From Acidobacteriota bacterium (GTDB lineage Bacteria; Acidobacteriota; JAAYUB01), in the NCBI GenBank assembly GCA_018001935.1, contig JAGNHB010000009.1, forward strand, positions 1-64,000: DNA of 64,000 nucleotides, in the 5' to 3' direction. Numbering within the stretch: the stretch's first letter is position 1; the number at the start of each line of letters is the position of its first letter. Positions 7,321 to 15,105 of this stretch are shown here, in pieces. Below the pieces are notes generated by a model. The model saw only the letters and a program-made list of their open reading frames with translations, was not told where the DNA came from and made no database searches. Both the position numbers and the translations under genes were made by a program.

Positions 7321-9711
7321 ATGCGCAGGTGGGGGTTCCTTGTTCTTTTCATCGCGGCCGCGGCAGGCCTGGGGACCGCGTCCGACTCGGCCGACTTCCT
7401 GACCAACCCCGGCCCGGTCATCAACGTCAACCTGACCAACCCGTCCTTCGAGACGACCTGGTCGGGCACCACCGCGCCCACGGGCTGGAGCCAGAACGCC
7501 TCCTTCTCCACGAGCCGCAACACCACCTACCGCCACGGGGGGAACGCGTCCGTCGCCCTGTACAAGACCACGTCCTACATGCGCAGCATCCAGCAGGACA
7601 AGGCCGTGGACGCCGGCCGGGTCTACAACGCCACCGCCTGGTTCCGTGACAACGGCAACGGCAAGGCGCGGCTCGTGCTCAAGTTCTTCAACGGCACCAC
7701 CCTGCTGGGGACCCTCAACGGAACGTACACGACCAACAGCAGCTCCTGGCAGTCCCGGACCCTCTCCGCCGTCGCCCCGACCAAGGCCAACAAGCTCCGC
7801 GTCCTGGTCGAGTACGTGGACGATCCCTCCGGCTCTCGCAGCACGCTGTACGCCGACGACCTCGCCATCGACTCCACCGTGGTGACCGCCGACCTGGTCA
7901 GCGGCAACCCGGGCGCGATCTACGACCGCAGCCCCGGCTTTTACAAGGACGGCACCTACTGGTACGCCATCGTCCACGCCAAGGCCGACGTCCAGCGCGT
8001 CCGCCTCGTGGGGGACTTCACCCGCTTCAACACCAACTCCGTGGACCTGGCCCGGACCCCTGACGGCAAGTTCTGGTGGCTGAAAGCGGCCGGGGGCGAT
8101 TTCTACAGCACCCCGGCGGCCGGGAACCGATACCGGTTCATCCTGGACGGCAACACCAAGGTCCAGGACCCCGCCGCCCGCTGGCTGGAACTCACCACCA
8201 CCGGCTCGGTCCTGCCCCTTTACTCCAAGGTCACGAACGCTGACGCCTTCGCCTGGACCGACAACGCCTGGGTCCGGCCCGGCTGGGAGTACTACAACAT
8301 CTACCAGGTCCACCCGCTCCGCTTCACCAGCCGCAACTCCGGCCTGACCCCGATCCAGCAGGTCACCGAGGAACTGGACGGCGACGGGTACAACGACTAC
8401 ATCAAGAACCTCGGCGTGACTGCCGTCGAACTGCTGCCCGTCAACGAGTTCTACGGCCAGTACTCCTGGGGCTACAACCCTTCCTTCTTCTACGCCGTCG
8501 AATCCAGCTACGGGACCCCCGACCAGCTCAAGCAGCTGGTGAACACCGCCCACAACCAGGGGATCGCCGTGATCCTCGACCTGGTCTTCAACCACGTGGC
8601 CTGCGAGGACAACATCCTCTGGACCATCGACCAGGCCGCCTACATCGACGGCGACACCCGCTGGTGCGGCATGGTGAACTTCGACGACCCCGTCGCTCTG
8701 AGCTTTTTCGTGCAGAATATCCTCTACCTGGCCCGCGAGTACCACATCGACGCGTTCCGCTTCGACGCCACGGCGGTGATCCACAACCCGTACCACGACT
8801 GCATCACCGTTCCCGGCTCCGGCGGCGGCTGGGAGTTCCTGCGGGAGATCCGGCGGAAGGTCAAGGCCCTCGACCCCGGCATCCTGCTGATCGCCGAGGA
8901 ACTCCCCAACGACTGGTACATGACCCAGCACGGAATCCCCGCCTACTACGGCGACACCAACGGCCCCTTCGACGCCCAGTGGAGCGACGGCTTCCACGAC
9001 AACTTCAAGGCCGTCCTGACGGGCGACAACAACCTCGACCGGCTCTACAGCGTCTTCTGCAACTTCGGGGACGACTGGATGGACGGGCTGATCTACAGCG
9101 AGTCCCACGACGAGGTGGGCAACACCGACGACCGCATCGCCCGGCGCGGGCGCGACGGCAAGGGGTGGGAAATGTGCCAGGTCTCCGCGGCGGGGACCAT
9201 TCTGGCCCGCGGCATCCCCATGGTCTTCATGGGCCAGGAAGCGGGCGAGATCATGCAGTTCGGACTCGACGACGGCAAGCTCGCGGATTACAACCCCGGC
9301 ACCGGCACCACCTGGTGGGACGACCGGCTCGACCTGAACGCCTACGAGACCGACGCCGGCCGGGCCAAGATCCGGACCTGGTTCAAGAAGATGAACGACA
9401 TCCGCCGCGCCGCCATGCCCAGCTTCGCCTGGGGCGACATCCAGGTGCGCCACATCCACAGCGGCAACAAGGTCTGCGCCTTCACCCGCGACAGCGGCAA
9501 ATACCTGATCATCCTGAACTTCGGCTGGCAGAGCTGGCCGAGTTACGGGGTGGGCGTGACGGGCAACTACCGGGAAATCGCCAACACCAGCCGGCCGGAG
9601 TACAACCTCAACCCGGGGCTCTACCCCCAGACGGTCAACTCCACCAGCTACACCTGGCACAGCGAGTTCGCCATCCCCTGCTACGGCGCCGTGGTGCTGG
9701 AACGGCAGTAA
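7321..9711 (+). CDS. Exported GH13 glycosidase, branching-enzyme-like catalytic site
   Basis: A 796-residue alpha-glucan-active enzyme of family GH13. A signal peptide (MRRWGFLVLFIAAAAGLG) is followed by a carbohydrate-binding-like beta domain (about residues 30-190), a CBM48/E-set-like domain (about 195-300), then the barrel. Conserved regions are DLVFNHV (D420), FRFDAT with nucleophile D482, IAEELPN with acid/base E526, and SHDEVGN with D597. The last motif is closer to branching enzymes and trehalohydrolases than to ordinary amylases. Hydrolase against transferase activity cannot be settled by eye. The ATG at 7321 is chosen over an in-frame TTG at 7306, because GGAGG ends five bases before it. 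A terminator follows. Confidence 0.9.
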   Translation: MRRWGFLVLFIAAAAGLGTASDSADFLTNPGPVINVNLTNPSFETTWSGTTAPTGWSQNASFSTSRNTTYRHGGNASVALYKTTSYMRSIQQDKAVDAGRVYNATAWFRDNGNGKARLVLKFFNGTTLLGTLNGTYTTNSSSWQSRTLSAVAPTKANKLRVLVEYVDDPSGSRSTLYADDLAIDSTVVTADLVSGNPGAIYDRSPGFYKDGTYWYAIVHAKADVQRVRLVGDFTRFNTNSVDLARTPDGKFWWLKAAGGDFYSTPAAGNRYRFILDGNTKVQDPAARWLELTTTGSVLPLYSKVTNADAFAWTDNAWVRPGWEYYNIYQVHPLRFTSRNSGLTPIQQVTEELDGDGYNDYIKNLGVTAVELLPVNEFYGQYSWGYNPSFFYAVESSYGTPDQLKQLVNTAHNQGIAVILDLVFNHVACEDNILWTIDQAAYIDGDTRWCGMVNFDDPVALSFFVQNILYLAREYHIDAFRFDATAVIHNPYHDCITVPGSGGGWEFLREIRRKVKALDPGILLIAEELPNDWYMTQHGIPAYYGDTNGPFDAQWSDGFHDNFKAVLTGDNNLDRLYSVFCNFGDDWMDGLIYSESHDEVGNTDDRIARRGRDGKGWEMCQVSAAGTILARGIPMVFMGQEAGEIMQFGLDDGKLADYNPGTGTTWWDDRLDLNAYETDAGRAKIRTWFKKMNDIRRAAMPSFAWGDIQVRHIHSGNKVCAFTRDSGKYLIILNFGWQSWPSYGVGVTGNYREIANTSRPEYNLNPGLYPQTVNSTSYTWHSEFAIPCYGAVVLERQ

Positions 9712-9743
9712 CCCAAGCGTCGGCAGTTCGACGTAAACCGCTG

Positions 9744-9777
9744 AAAATCCCCGCCGGCCGAAGGCGGGGATTTTTTT
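9744..9777 (+). terminator. Rho-independent terminator after the GH13 gene
   Basis: AATCCCCGCC pairs with GGCGGGGATT across a seven-base loop and runs into seven T. It lies 33 bases after the GH13 stop. Confidence 0.9.
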
Positions 9778-9971
9778 GCCCGTCCCCTGGAGTCGATCGC
9801 CTCCACGCCCTCACCCCGTCGTGAAATTTTTGTAGCAAGGGCGGCGGGTCCGAGCCCAAGCGAACCGGCCCTGCCCGTGGCGGGGTTGTTGTTTCCGTCA
9901 CGCGCCGCGATGTTTGAACAGGCGCGGGGGGAGTGCCCGGCGCCCCGGAAACAGTCGGCGTGGCCGGGAAG

Positions 9972-10008
9972 GCGGCGCTCCGGCGGCCTGCGCGCCGCAC
10001 TCCGCAAG
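9972..10008 (-). repeat. Dispersed GC repeat family K
   Basis: GGCGCTCCGGCGGCCTGCG followed by CGCCGCACTCC recurs near 63945-63977 and, inverted, at 50291-50369. It could fold on itself. Confidence 0.55.
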
Positions 10009-10315
10009 CCGCGATTTCCCCGCCCCGCGCGCCGCCGGGGGTGAAACGTGCTCCGGAGCACCCTCCCGGCCGGCGGCGCGCGGGGGAGGAGGATTTTTAT
10101 AACTGCCCTTTCTACAAATGTTTCACCCCTGACGGGGTGAGGACGCGGCGGGCACGATCCCGTTGGGGCGAAGACGCAGAGGGCACGATTCAGGATCAGG
10201 ACACCCGCCCGTGATTCAGGGCCAGGACACCCAACCGTTGCCGAGGTGGGCGTTCCGTGCTCCTGAAGCTCTCGCAGAGGCGCTGAGGCGAGGAGACGTC
10301 CCGGGAGAGGCCTGG

Positions 10316-10422
10316 ACCGATCCAGGCGCTTTCGCGGCTGCGTGTTCACCAACATGTTGTCGATCCCGGTTGCTTTCCCCGGCCACTTTCACCGGGCGAC
10401 GTTCCGGGAAGAGCGTAGGTCC
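10316..10422 (-). repeat. Dispersed repeat family J, copy 2
   Basis: Read on the minus strand it contains CGCCCGGTGAAAGTGGCC, CGACAACATGTTGGTGAA and GAAAGCGCCT in the same order as copy 1 at 1244-1345. A family B fragment flanks it, as with copy 1. Confidence 0.75.
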
Positions 10423-10562
10423 TTGCGTCTTTTTGCGTCTTTGCGAGGGCTACGGATGAACACGGATCGTCTCCGCGAAGCGCACGACCGGGACCTTGCG
10501 GTCTGCCTGCCCTTGAACTGAAGCCCCTTCGGGGTTACGCCCGCCGGGGCCACTTCCCGTCC

Positions 10563-10653
10563 CGTCTCCTGGCTTCCGTCTCCTGGCTCCCGGCATCCGG
10601 CTTCCGGCTTCTGGCTTCTGAATTCTGGATTCTGAATTCTGAATTCTGGATTC
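10563..10653 (+). repeat. Simple repeats, families G and F
   Basis: Alternating units CTGGCTTC, CTGGCTCC and CCGGCTTC pass into ATTCTGAATTCTG units. The GAATTC part returns in opposite orientation at 59228-59258. No protein is read through it. Confidence 0.7.
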
Positions 10654-10660
10654 TTCCCCC

Positions 10661-13375
10661 TCACCTCTTCCCGACCTCCAACTCCAGCGGTGCGCCGGAC
10701 GGGTCGTAAAAGCGGACGTCGCCCTCCACCGGCACCGCGCCGGTCGTCGTGAGGCGGATCTCGGTGGTGTAGCCGCCGCCGGCGGCCAGGTAGTTCAGGA
10801 TCAGGTCGCTCCCCGGCGCGGGGTCCGTGAGCGGGACAACCGGCAGGGCGCTCAGCAGGAACTCGCCCCGGGCGTTGGTCCGGACAGTCAACTGCAGGGG
10901 CGCCACGGGTTGGTCCGACGTCACGTCCACCACCCCGTCGACGACGTCGGGGAGGGTGGGGAAGAGTGCGCTCAGGTACCGGGGGTGAGCGGTCAGCGGG
11001 TCCAGCGTCAGGACGGCGGTGTAGACGTTGCCGGCCTGGGTGACCAGGCGAAGCGTGACGTGGGCTGCCTGAGCGCCGGGGTTGGTGAGGGCGACCCCGG
11101 AGTCCACGACGTTTTTCGCGTACGTGGCCAGCAACCGGAACCGGGTGAGGGGCGCCGCGGGGTAGAGGACGGTCTCGGTGGTGTCGGCGGACCCCGGGTT
11201 GTACCGGAAGCTCTCGGCGGCGGCGAGGTCCCCGACCGCCGCCGGGTCGTCCGGTGTGAGGCGCGCCCAGCCGGCCCGGAGGGCCCCGTCGGGGCTCGAC
11301 AGTTTCAGGACGCACTGGCGCTCGGGCCCCACGGCGAAGCGGGTGGCGGCGCCGCGGGCCTTTTCGAGCACGAGTACCCCGAAGCCTTCGCCCGGCAGGG
11401 TCAGGGCCAGGGTCCCCCCGGCCACGGAGTAGGCCTGGGACGTGAAAACGTCGGCGAACACGCTCCCGTCGGGGACCCCCAGGACCCACACGGGCAGCGC
11501 CACCGGGGCGGCGACGGTCCCCTTGCGCCGGACGACGGTGACCACCGTGTCCTTGCCGTCGAAGCGGGCGAAGGCGAAGGTGCCGGAGGCCTCGTCCGCC
11601 AGGAGGTCGCGGTAGGAACCGGTCCGGAGGGCGGTTTTTTCACGCCGGAGCCCGATGAGGGTCGCGTGGAAATCCAGCAGGTCGGTGCTCGGGGGATCGG
11701 CCAGGGTGTCCCAGGGGAAGGTGCGGCGGTTGTCCGGGTCCGCCCCGCCGGGAAGGCCGATCTCGTCGCCGTAGTAGACGCAGGGCGCGCCGGGGTAGGT
11801 CAGGAGGAAGGCCTGGGCGGCCTTCACCAGGCCGGGGTTCCCGCCGGCGCGGGTGAAGAGGCGCGGGTTGTCGTGCGCGCCGTTGCTGTTCATCATCGCC
11901 AGGCGGACGCACCCCGTGTTGTCCGCCAGAGTGCCCTGCATCCAGGCGTGGAACAGGGGGGTGTCGATGGGCGCGTGGTTGCCGAACATGTCGGCCTTGA
12001 GGAGCCATCGCCCCACGGGCGTCAGGAACCCGTTGTAGTTCATGGCGGAGTCCCACTCGTCGCCCTGGAGGTACGCCAGGGGGAGGTCCCACAACTCGCC
12101 CAGGATCAGGGCTTCGGGGTTGACGGACCGGACCGCCTGGCGAAACTCCGCCCAGACCGTGTGGTTGCCGATCACCGTGCCGCCGTACCCAACCTCCTGC
12201 CCCACGTCGAGCCGCCACCCGTCCGCGGCCCAGTGGGCCCCCAGCCAGGTCCGGGCGATGGAGCCCGGCGCGCCGTAGATCTCGTTCACAAGGCCCGCGT
12301 CGGCGTAGTCCAGCTTGGGCATGGTGTCGAAGTGACCGCCGAAACTCACGCCGAAGGTGACGTAGTCGTTGGGCCAGGTGTTGAAGGTGAAGTAGGGGGC
12401 GTACGGCGAGGCCTGCGACTCGTAGGCCCCCTCGCTGCCCGGCCACTGGTGGGCGCGGTCGAACCAGTAGTGCCAGTCGCCGCAGTGGTTGAAAACCCCG
12501 TCCAGGATGAAGCGGACGGGATAGTCGCCCGGGAAGTCCGCGTCGGCGTGCAAGGCCCCCGCGAGGTTCGTGAAGGCGTCGTTCCCGCCGAAGTGGGGGT
12601 CCACGTTCCGGTAGTCCATGGTGTCGTACTTGTGGTTGGAGGGGGACCGGAACACCGGGTTGAAGTAGATGGCCTCGATGCCGAGCCCGCCCTGGAGGTA
12701 GGGCCCGAGCTTCGCCTGGACCCCCGGCAGGTCCCCGCCGAAGAAGTCGTTGGACCCCGAGGGGGACGCCCCCCAGCTTTTGGCCTGCACCGGGCCGAAG
12801 TAGTCGTACTCGCCGGTGGTGACGTTGCCGGCCGGGTCGCCGTCGAAGAAGCGCTCGGGGAAGATCTGGTACCACGTGATCCCCTTGGACCAGTCGGGGA
12901 CGTGAAAGCCGGGGACCAGCCAGAAGTTCAGGTTGGCCGGGACCTGGGTGGAGGCCTGGAAGGCGTTGTAGTAGAGGATGTCCGCCCCCTTCTGCACCTG
13001 GAACCAGTAGTCGATCCGCGCCGTCCCGACCACCAGGGAAGCGGTCCAGGTGTCCAGGATCCCCTCGGATTCCTTCGTCATGGGGAGGGTCTGGACGCCG
13101 GCCACGCCCTCCGTCTTCACCTGGAGCGAGACGCTGTCGGCATCCAGGTGTTTCGTCTGGAAGCGCAGCGTCACGGCCTCTCCGGGCCCGGGCTCGGACG
13201 GCCGGAGGTAGAAACGCCCGTAGTCGTGGAAGAGCCCCGCCGGGTCGATGGGCGCCGCGAGGACGCAGCCGGCGGCCGCCCAGCATAAGGCGAGCGCAAC
13301 GAGCCGATGAAGGCGCCCTGGACCCCCACCCGCACTCACCCCACGACGATTCGCGAGTTTTCGCCTGTTCACCAT
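10661..13375 (-). CDS. Exported GH13 amylase/neopullulanase-like enzyme
   Basis: A 904-residue starch- or maltodextrin-degrading enzyme. A basic N terminus and hydrophobic segment (LHRLVALALCWAAAGC) act as export signal, possibly a lipoprotein signal. Next comes an N-terminal beta domain (about 50-140), then the barrel with LDGVFNH (D292), WRLDVG with nucleophile D390, LGELWD with acid/base E427 and GAHDNPR (D502). The order and the N-terminal domain resemble neopullulanase/cyclomaltodextrinase types. The final 230 residues form beta-rich domains with no clear assignment, perhaps for surface or glycan binding. The ATG at 13375 is chosen because GGGAGG lies 9 bases upstream. It ends the minus-strand glucan gene group, separated from the rest by repeats. 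Confidence 0.9.
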   Translation of the reverse strand: MVNRRKLANRRGVSAGGGPGRLHRLVALALCWAAAGCVLAAPIDPAGLFHDYGRFYLRPSEPGPGEAVTLRFQTKHLDADSVSLQVKTEGVAGVQTLPMTKESEGILDTWTASLVVGTARIDYWFQVQKGADILYYNAFQASTQVPANLNFWLVPGFHVPDWSKGITWYQIFPERFFDGDPAGNVTTGEYDYFGPVQAKSWGASPSGSNDFFGGDLPGVQAKLGPYLQGGLGIEAIYFNPVFRSPSNHKYDTMDYRNVDPHFGGNDAFTNLAGALHADADFPGDYPVRFILDGVFNHCGDWHYWFDRAHQWPGSEGAYESQASPYAPYFTFNTWPNDYVTFGVSFGGHFDTMPKLDYADAGLVNEIYGAPGSIARTWLGAHWAADGWRLDVGQEVGYGGTVIGNHTVWAEFRQAVRSVNPEALILGELWDLPLAYLQGDEWDSAMNYNGFLTPVGRWLLKADMFGNHAPIDTPLFHAWMQGTLADNTGCVRLAMMNSNGAHDNPRLFTRAGGNPGLVKAAQAFLLTYPGAPCVYYGDEIGLPGGADPDNRRTFPWDTLADPPSTDLLDFHATLIGLRREKTALRTGSYRDLLADEASGTFAFARFDGKDTVVTVVRRKGTVAAPVALPVWVLGVPDGSVFADVFTSQAYSVAGGTLALTLPGEGFGVLVLEKARGAATRFAVGPERQCVLKLSSPDGALRAGWARLTPDDPAAVGDLAAAESFRYNPGSADTTETVLYPAAPLTRFRLLATYAKNVVDSGVALTNPGAQAAHVTLRLVTQAGNVYTAVLTLDPLTAHPRYLSALFPTLPDVVDGVVDVTSDQPVAPLQLTVRTNARGEFLLSALPVVPLTDPAPGSDLILNYLAAGGGYTTEIRLTTTGAVPVEGDVRFYDPSGAPLELEVGKR

Positions 13376-13421
13376 GACGTCCGCCTCCCAGCCCGACCCG
13401 CCGGCCGGAAAATTTTCTGAA

Positions 13422-13547
13422 CCACTAATAGCACTAATCTCCACTAATGGTATATGAAATCAACCAGGAACCGTGTGAAGGAAGGAATGCCGGCCGAGCG
13501 TCGCTCCGCTGGCTCACTCCGCGCGAATTAGTGTAATGAGTGGTTGT
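13422..13547. repeat. Inverted array pair, family H (CACTAAT)
   Basis: CCACTAATAGCACTAATC and CCACTAATGG lie at 13422-13450. The inverse, ATTAGTGTAATGAGTGG, is at about 13526-13543. A lone similar piece is at 51083-51097. Confidence 0.55.
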
Positions 13548-13564
13548 TACAAGTGATGGGTTCG

Positions 13565-13650
13565 CAAAAAGTCGGAAAACGAAGGGGAAAGTGTGTGCAA
13601 GGCCTTTGTTTGAGCCATCGCCCGGAGGGCGATGGTACTTTTTGCGACCG
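13565..13650 (+). repeat. Dispersed repeat family I, copy 2
   Basis: It starts GCAAAAAGTCGGAAAACGAA, contains CCTTTGTTTGAGCCATCG and a GC hairpin, and ends GGTACTTTTTGCG. The order equals copy 1 at 129-222 and the ends are again inverted copies of each other. Confidence 0.78.
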
Positions 13651-13669
13651 CGTCACAAGTGATCAGCGA

Positions 13670-15049
13670 TCATCTTCGCCCGAAGAGGAGAAATTCAAAG
13701 GGCCTGAGGTCCAGGGCGGCGCCGGGGGCCAGGGTCGCCGCGCCGTCGGCCGGGTAGAGGCGTTTCAGCCCTTCCGGCAGGGGGGCCCCGGAACCGCCCA
13801 CCTTCACCGTCACCGGTCGGTTGGTGGTGTTGGCCACGGCCACCACCGTCTCGGGCCCGGCCGTCCGGGAGTAGGCGCAGACCGCGTCGGGCCGGTCGGT
13901 GGCGAGGAAGGCGATGTCCCCTTCCCGCAGCGCCCCGCTGCCGGCGCGGAGGGCGAGGAGGGTCCGGTAGAGGTGGTCGAAGCGCTTGATCCGGGGCGGG
14001 TGGTTGTCCCAGAGGATGTCGTACTTCTCGAACAGGGCGGGGTCGTTGGACGGGACGGGGTCCCCGATCTCCTGGCCGTTGTAAAGCATGGGGACGCCGG
14101 GCACGGTGAGGGTCACGGCGGCCGTCAGCAGGGCCCCCTCGTCGCCGAAGAGGTTCACGGCCCGGACCTTGTCGTGGTTGTCGTTGAACCGCATCAGCAG
14201 CGCGCCCTTCGGGAAGGGGGCGATTTCCTTCGCGTAGGCCTCCGCGACCCACGACGCCGGTTTCCCGCGCACCACGACGTCGATGAGCGCCTCGTAGAAC
14301 GTCCAGCTGTAGCTGAGGTCGAAGGCCGCCAGGTGGTCCTGGGGCCAGTCGCCCTCCGCCAGCATCAGGATTTCCGGCTTGATCTTCTCCAGTTCCTCCC
14401 GGGCCTTCTCCCAGAAGTCGAGGGGGATCATGTTGGCCACGTCGCACCGGAAGCCGTCCAGGTCGAACTCGCGCACCCAGTGTTTGAGCATGTCCGTCAT
14501 GTACCGGCGCAGGCCCGGGTTGCCGTAGTCGAGGTCCGCCGTGTCGGTCCAGTCGGGCACGGGGGCCACCACCTTCCCGTCCACGCGCGTGTAGAAGGTC
14601 TTGTCTTTCTCCATCATGACGCTGTCCCAGGCGGTGTGGTTGGCCACCATGTCGATGACGACCCTCATCCCGAGGCCGTGGGCGCGCTTGACCAGGGACT
14701 TGAGCTCGTCCGGGCCCCCGTACGCCGGATCGATGCTGTAGTAGTCCTGCACGGAGTAAGGGCAGCCCAGGTGCCCCTTCCGGTTCAGTTGGCCCACCTT
14801 GTGGATGGGCATCAGCCAGACCACGGTGACCCCCAGGCCCTTCAGCCGGGGGAGAGCCTTTTCGACCTCGGCGAACGTGCCCGCCTTCGAAAACGCGCGG
14901 GTGAAGACCTCGTACACCACCGCCGACCGGACCCACGCCGCGCTGGCCCGGGCGGTCCGGCCGCCGCAGTCGAGGGGGCCGTCTGCCGCGGCGGAAACCC
15001 CGAGGCAGGCCACAAAAAACACGGTGAGCATCGAGCAACTCTTCTTCAT
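13670..15049 (-). CDS. Exported GH13 alpha-amylase-like enzyme
   Basis: A 459-residue compact GH13 enzyme. A signal peptide (MKKSCSMLTVFFVACLGVSA) precedes the barrel. The motifs are DMVANHT (D133), FRCDVAN with nucleophile D203, LAEGDW with acid/base E232 and DNHDKV (D293). A short beta-sandwich C domain ends the protein. There are no additional binding modules, so it probably acts on soluble oligosaccharides in the periplasm. The ATG at 15049 follows GGGAGAAG. It lies 56 bases after the next upstream glycosidase gene and is probably co-transcribed with it. Confidence 0.92.
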   Translation of the reverse strand: MKKSCSMLTVFFVACLGVSAAADGPLDCGGRTARASAAWVRSAVVYEVFTRAFSKAGTFAEVEKALPRLKGLGVTVVWLMPIHKVGQLNRKGHLGCPYSVQDYYSIDPAYGGPDELKSLVKRAHGLGMRVVIDMVANHTAWDSVMMEKDKTFYTRVDGKVVAPVPDWTDTADLDYGNPGLRRYMTDMLKHWVREFDLDGFRCDVANMIPLDFWEKAREELEKIKPEILMLAEGDWPQDHLAAFDLSYSWTFYEALIDVVVRGKPASWVAEAYAKEIAPFPKGALLMRFNDNHDKVRAVNLFGDEGALLTAAVTLTVPGVPMLYNGQEIGDPVPSNDPALFEKYDILWDNHPPRIKRFDHLYRTLLALRAGSGALREGDIAFLATDRPDAVCAYSRTAGPETVVAVANTTNRPVTVKVGGSGAPLPEGLKRLYPADGAATLAPGAALDLRPFEFLLFGRR

Positions 15050-15105
15050 GGCTCTTCTCCCTTGTACCCCTGGGGCTTGATGGATCCGGATTGTCCGCGG
15101 GTCCA

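Larger units (their letters stand above)
9712..10660. other. Long intergenic region with terminator and several repeat families
   Basis: No gene is supported. After the terminator at 9744-9777 come a GC-rich stretch with a family K repeat (9972-10008), AT-poor spacer DNA, family B fragments (10268-10290 and 10418-10452), family J copy 2 (10316-10422), and simple repeats of the CTGGCTTC and GAATTCTG type (10563-10653). Confidence 0.7.

Noticed and set aside
7243-9660. An 805-codon open frame opposite the GH13 gene
   Set aside because: Shadow of the real gene with the same biased composition; the GH13 frame has all catalytic motifs.
10910-13288. A 792-codon open frame on the plus strand
   Set aside because: Antisense to the GH13 enzyme at 10661-13375 and without any recognisable motif.
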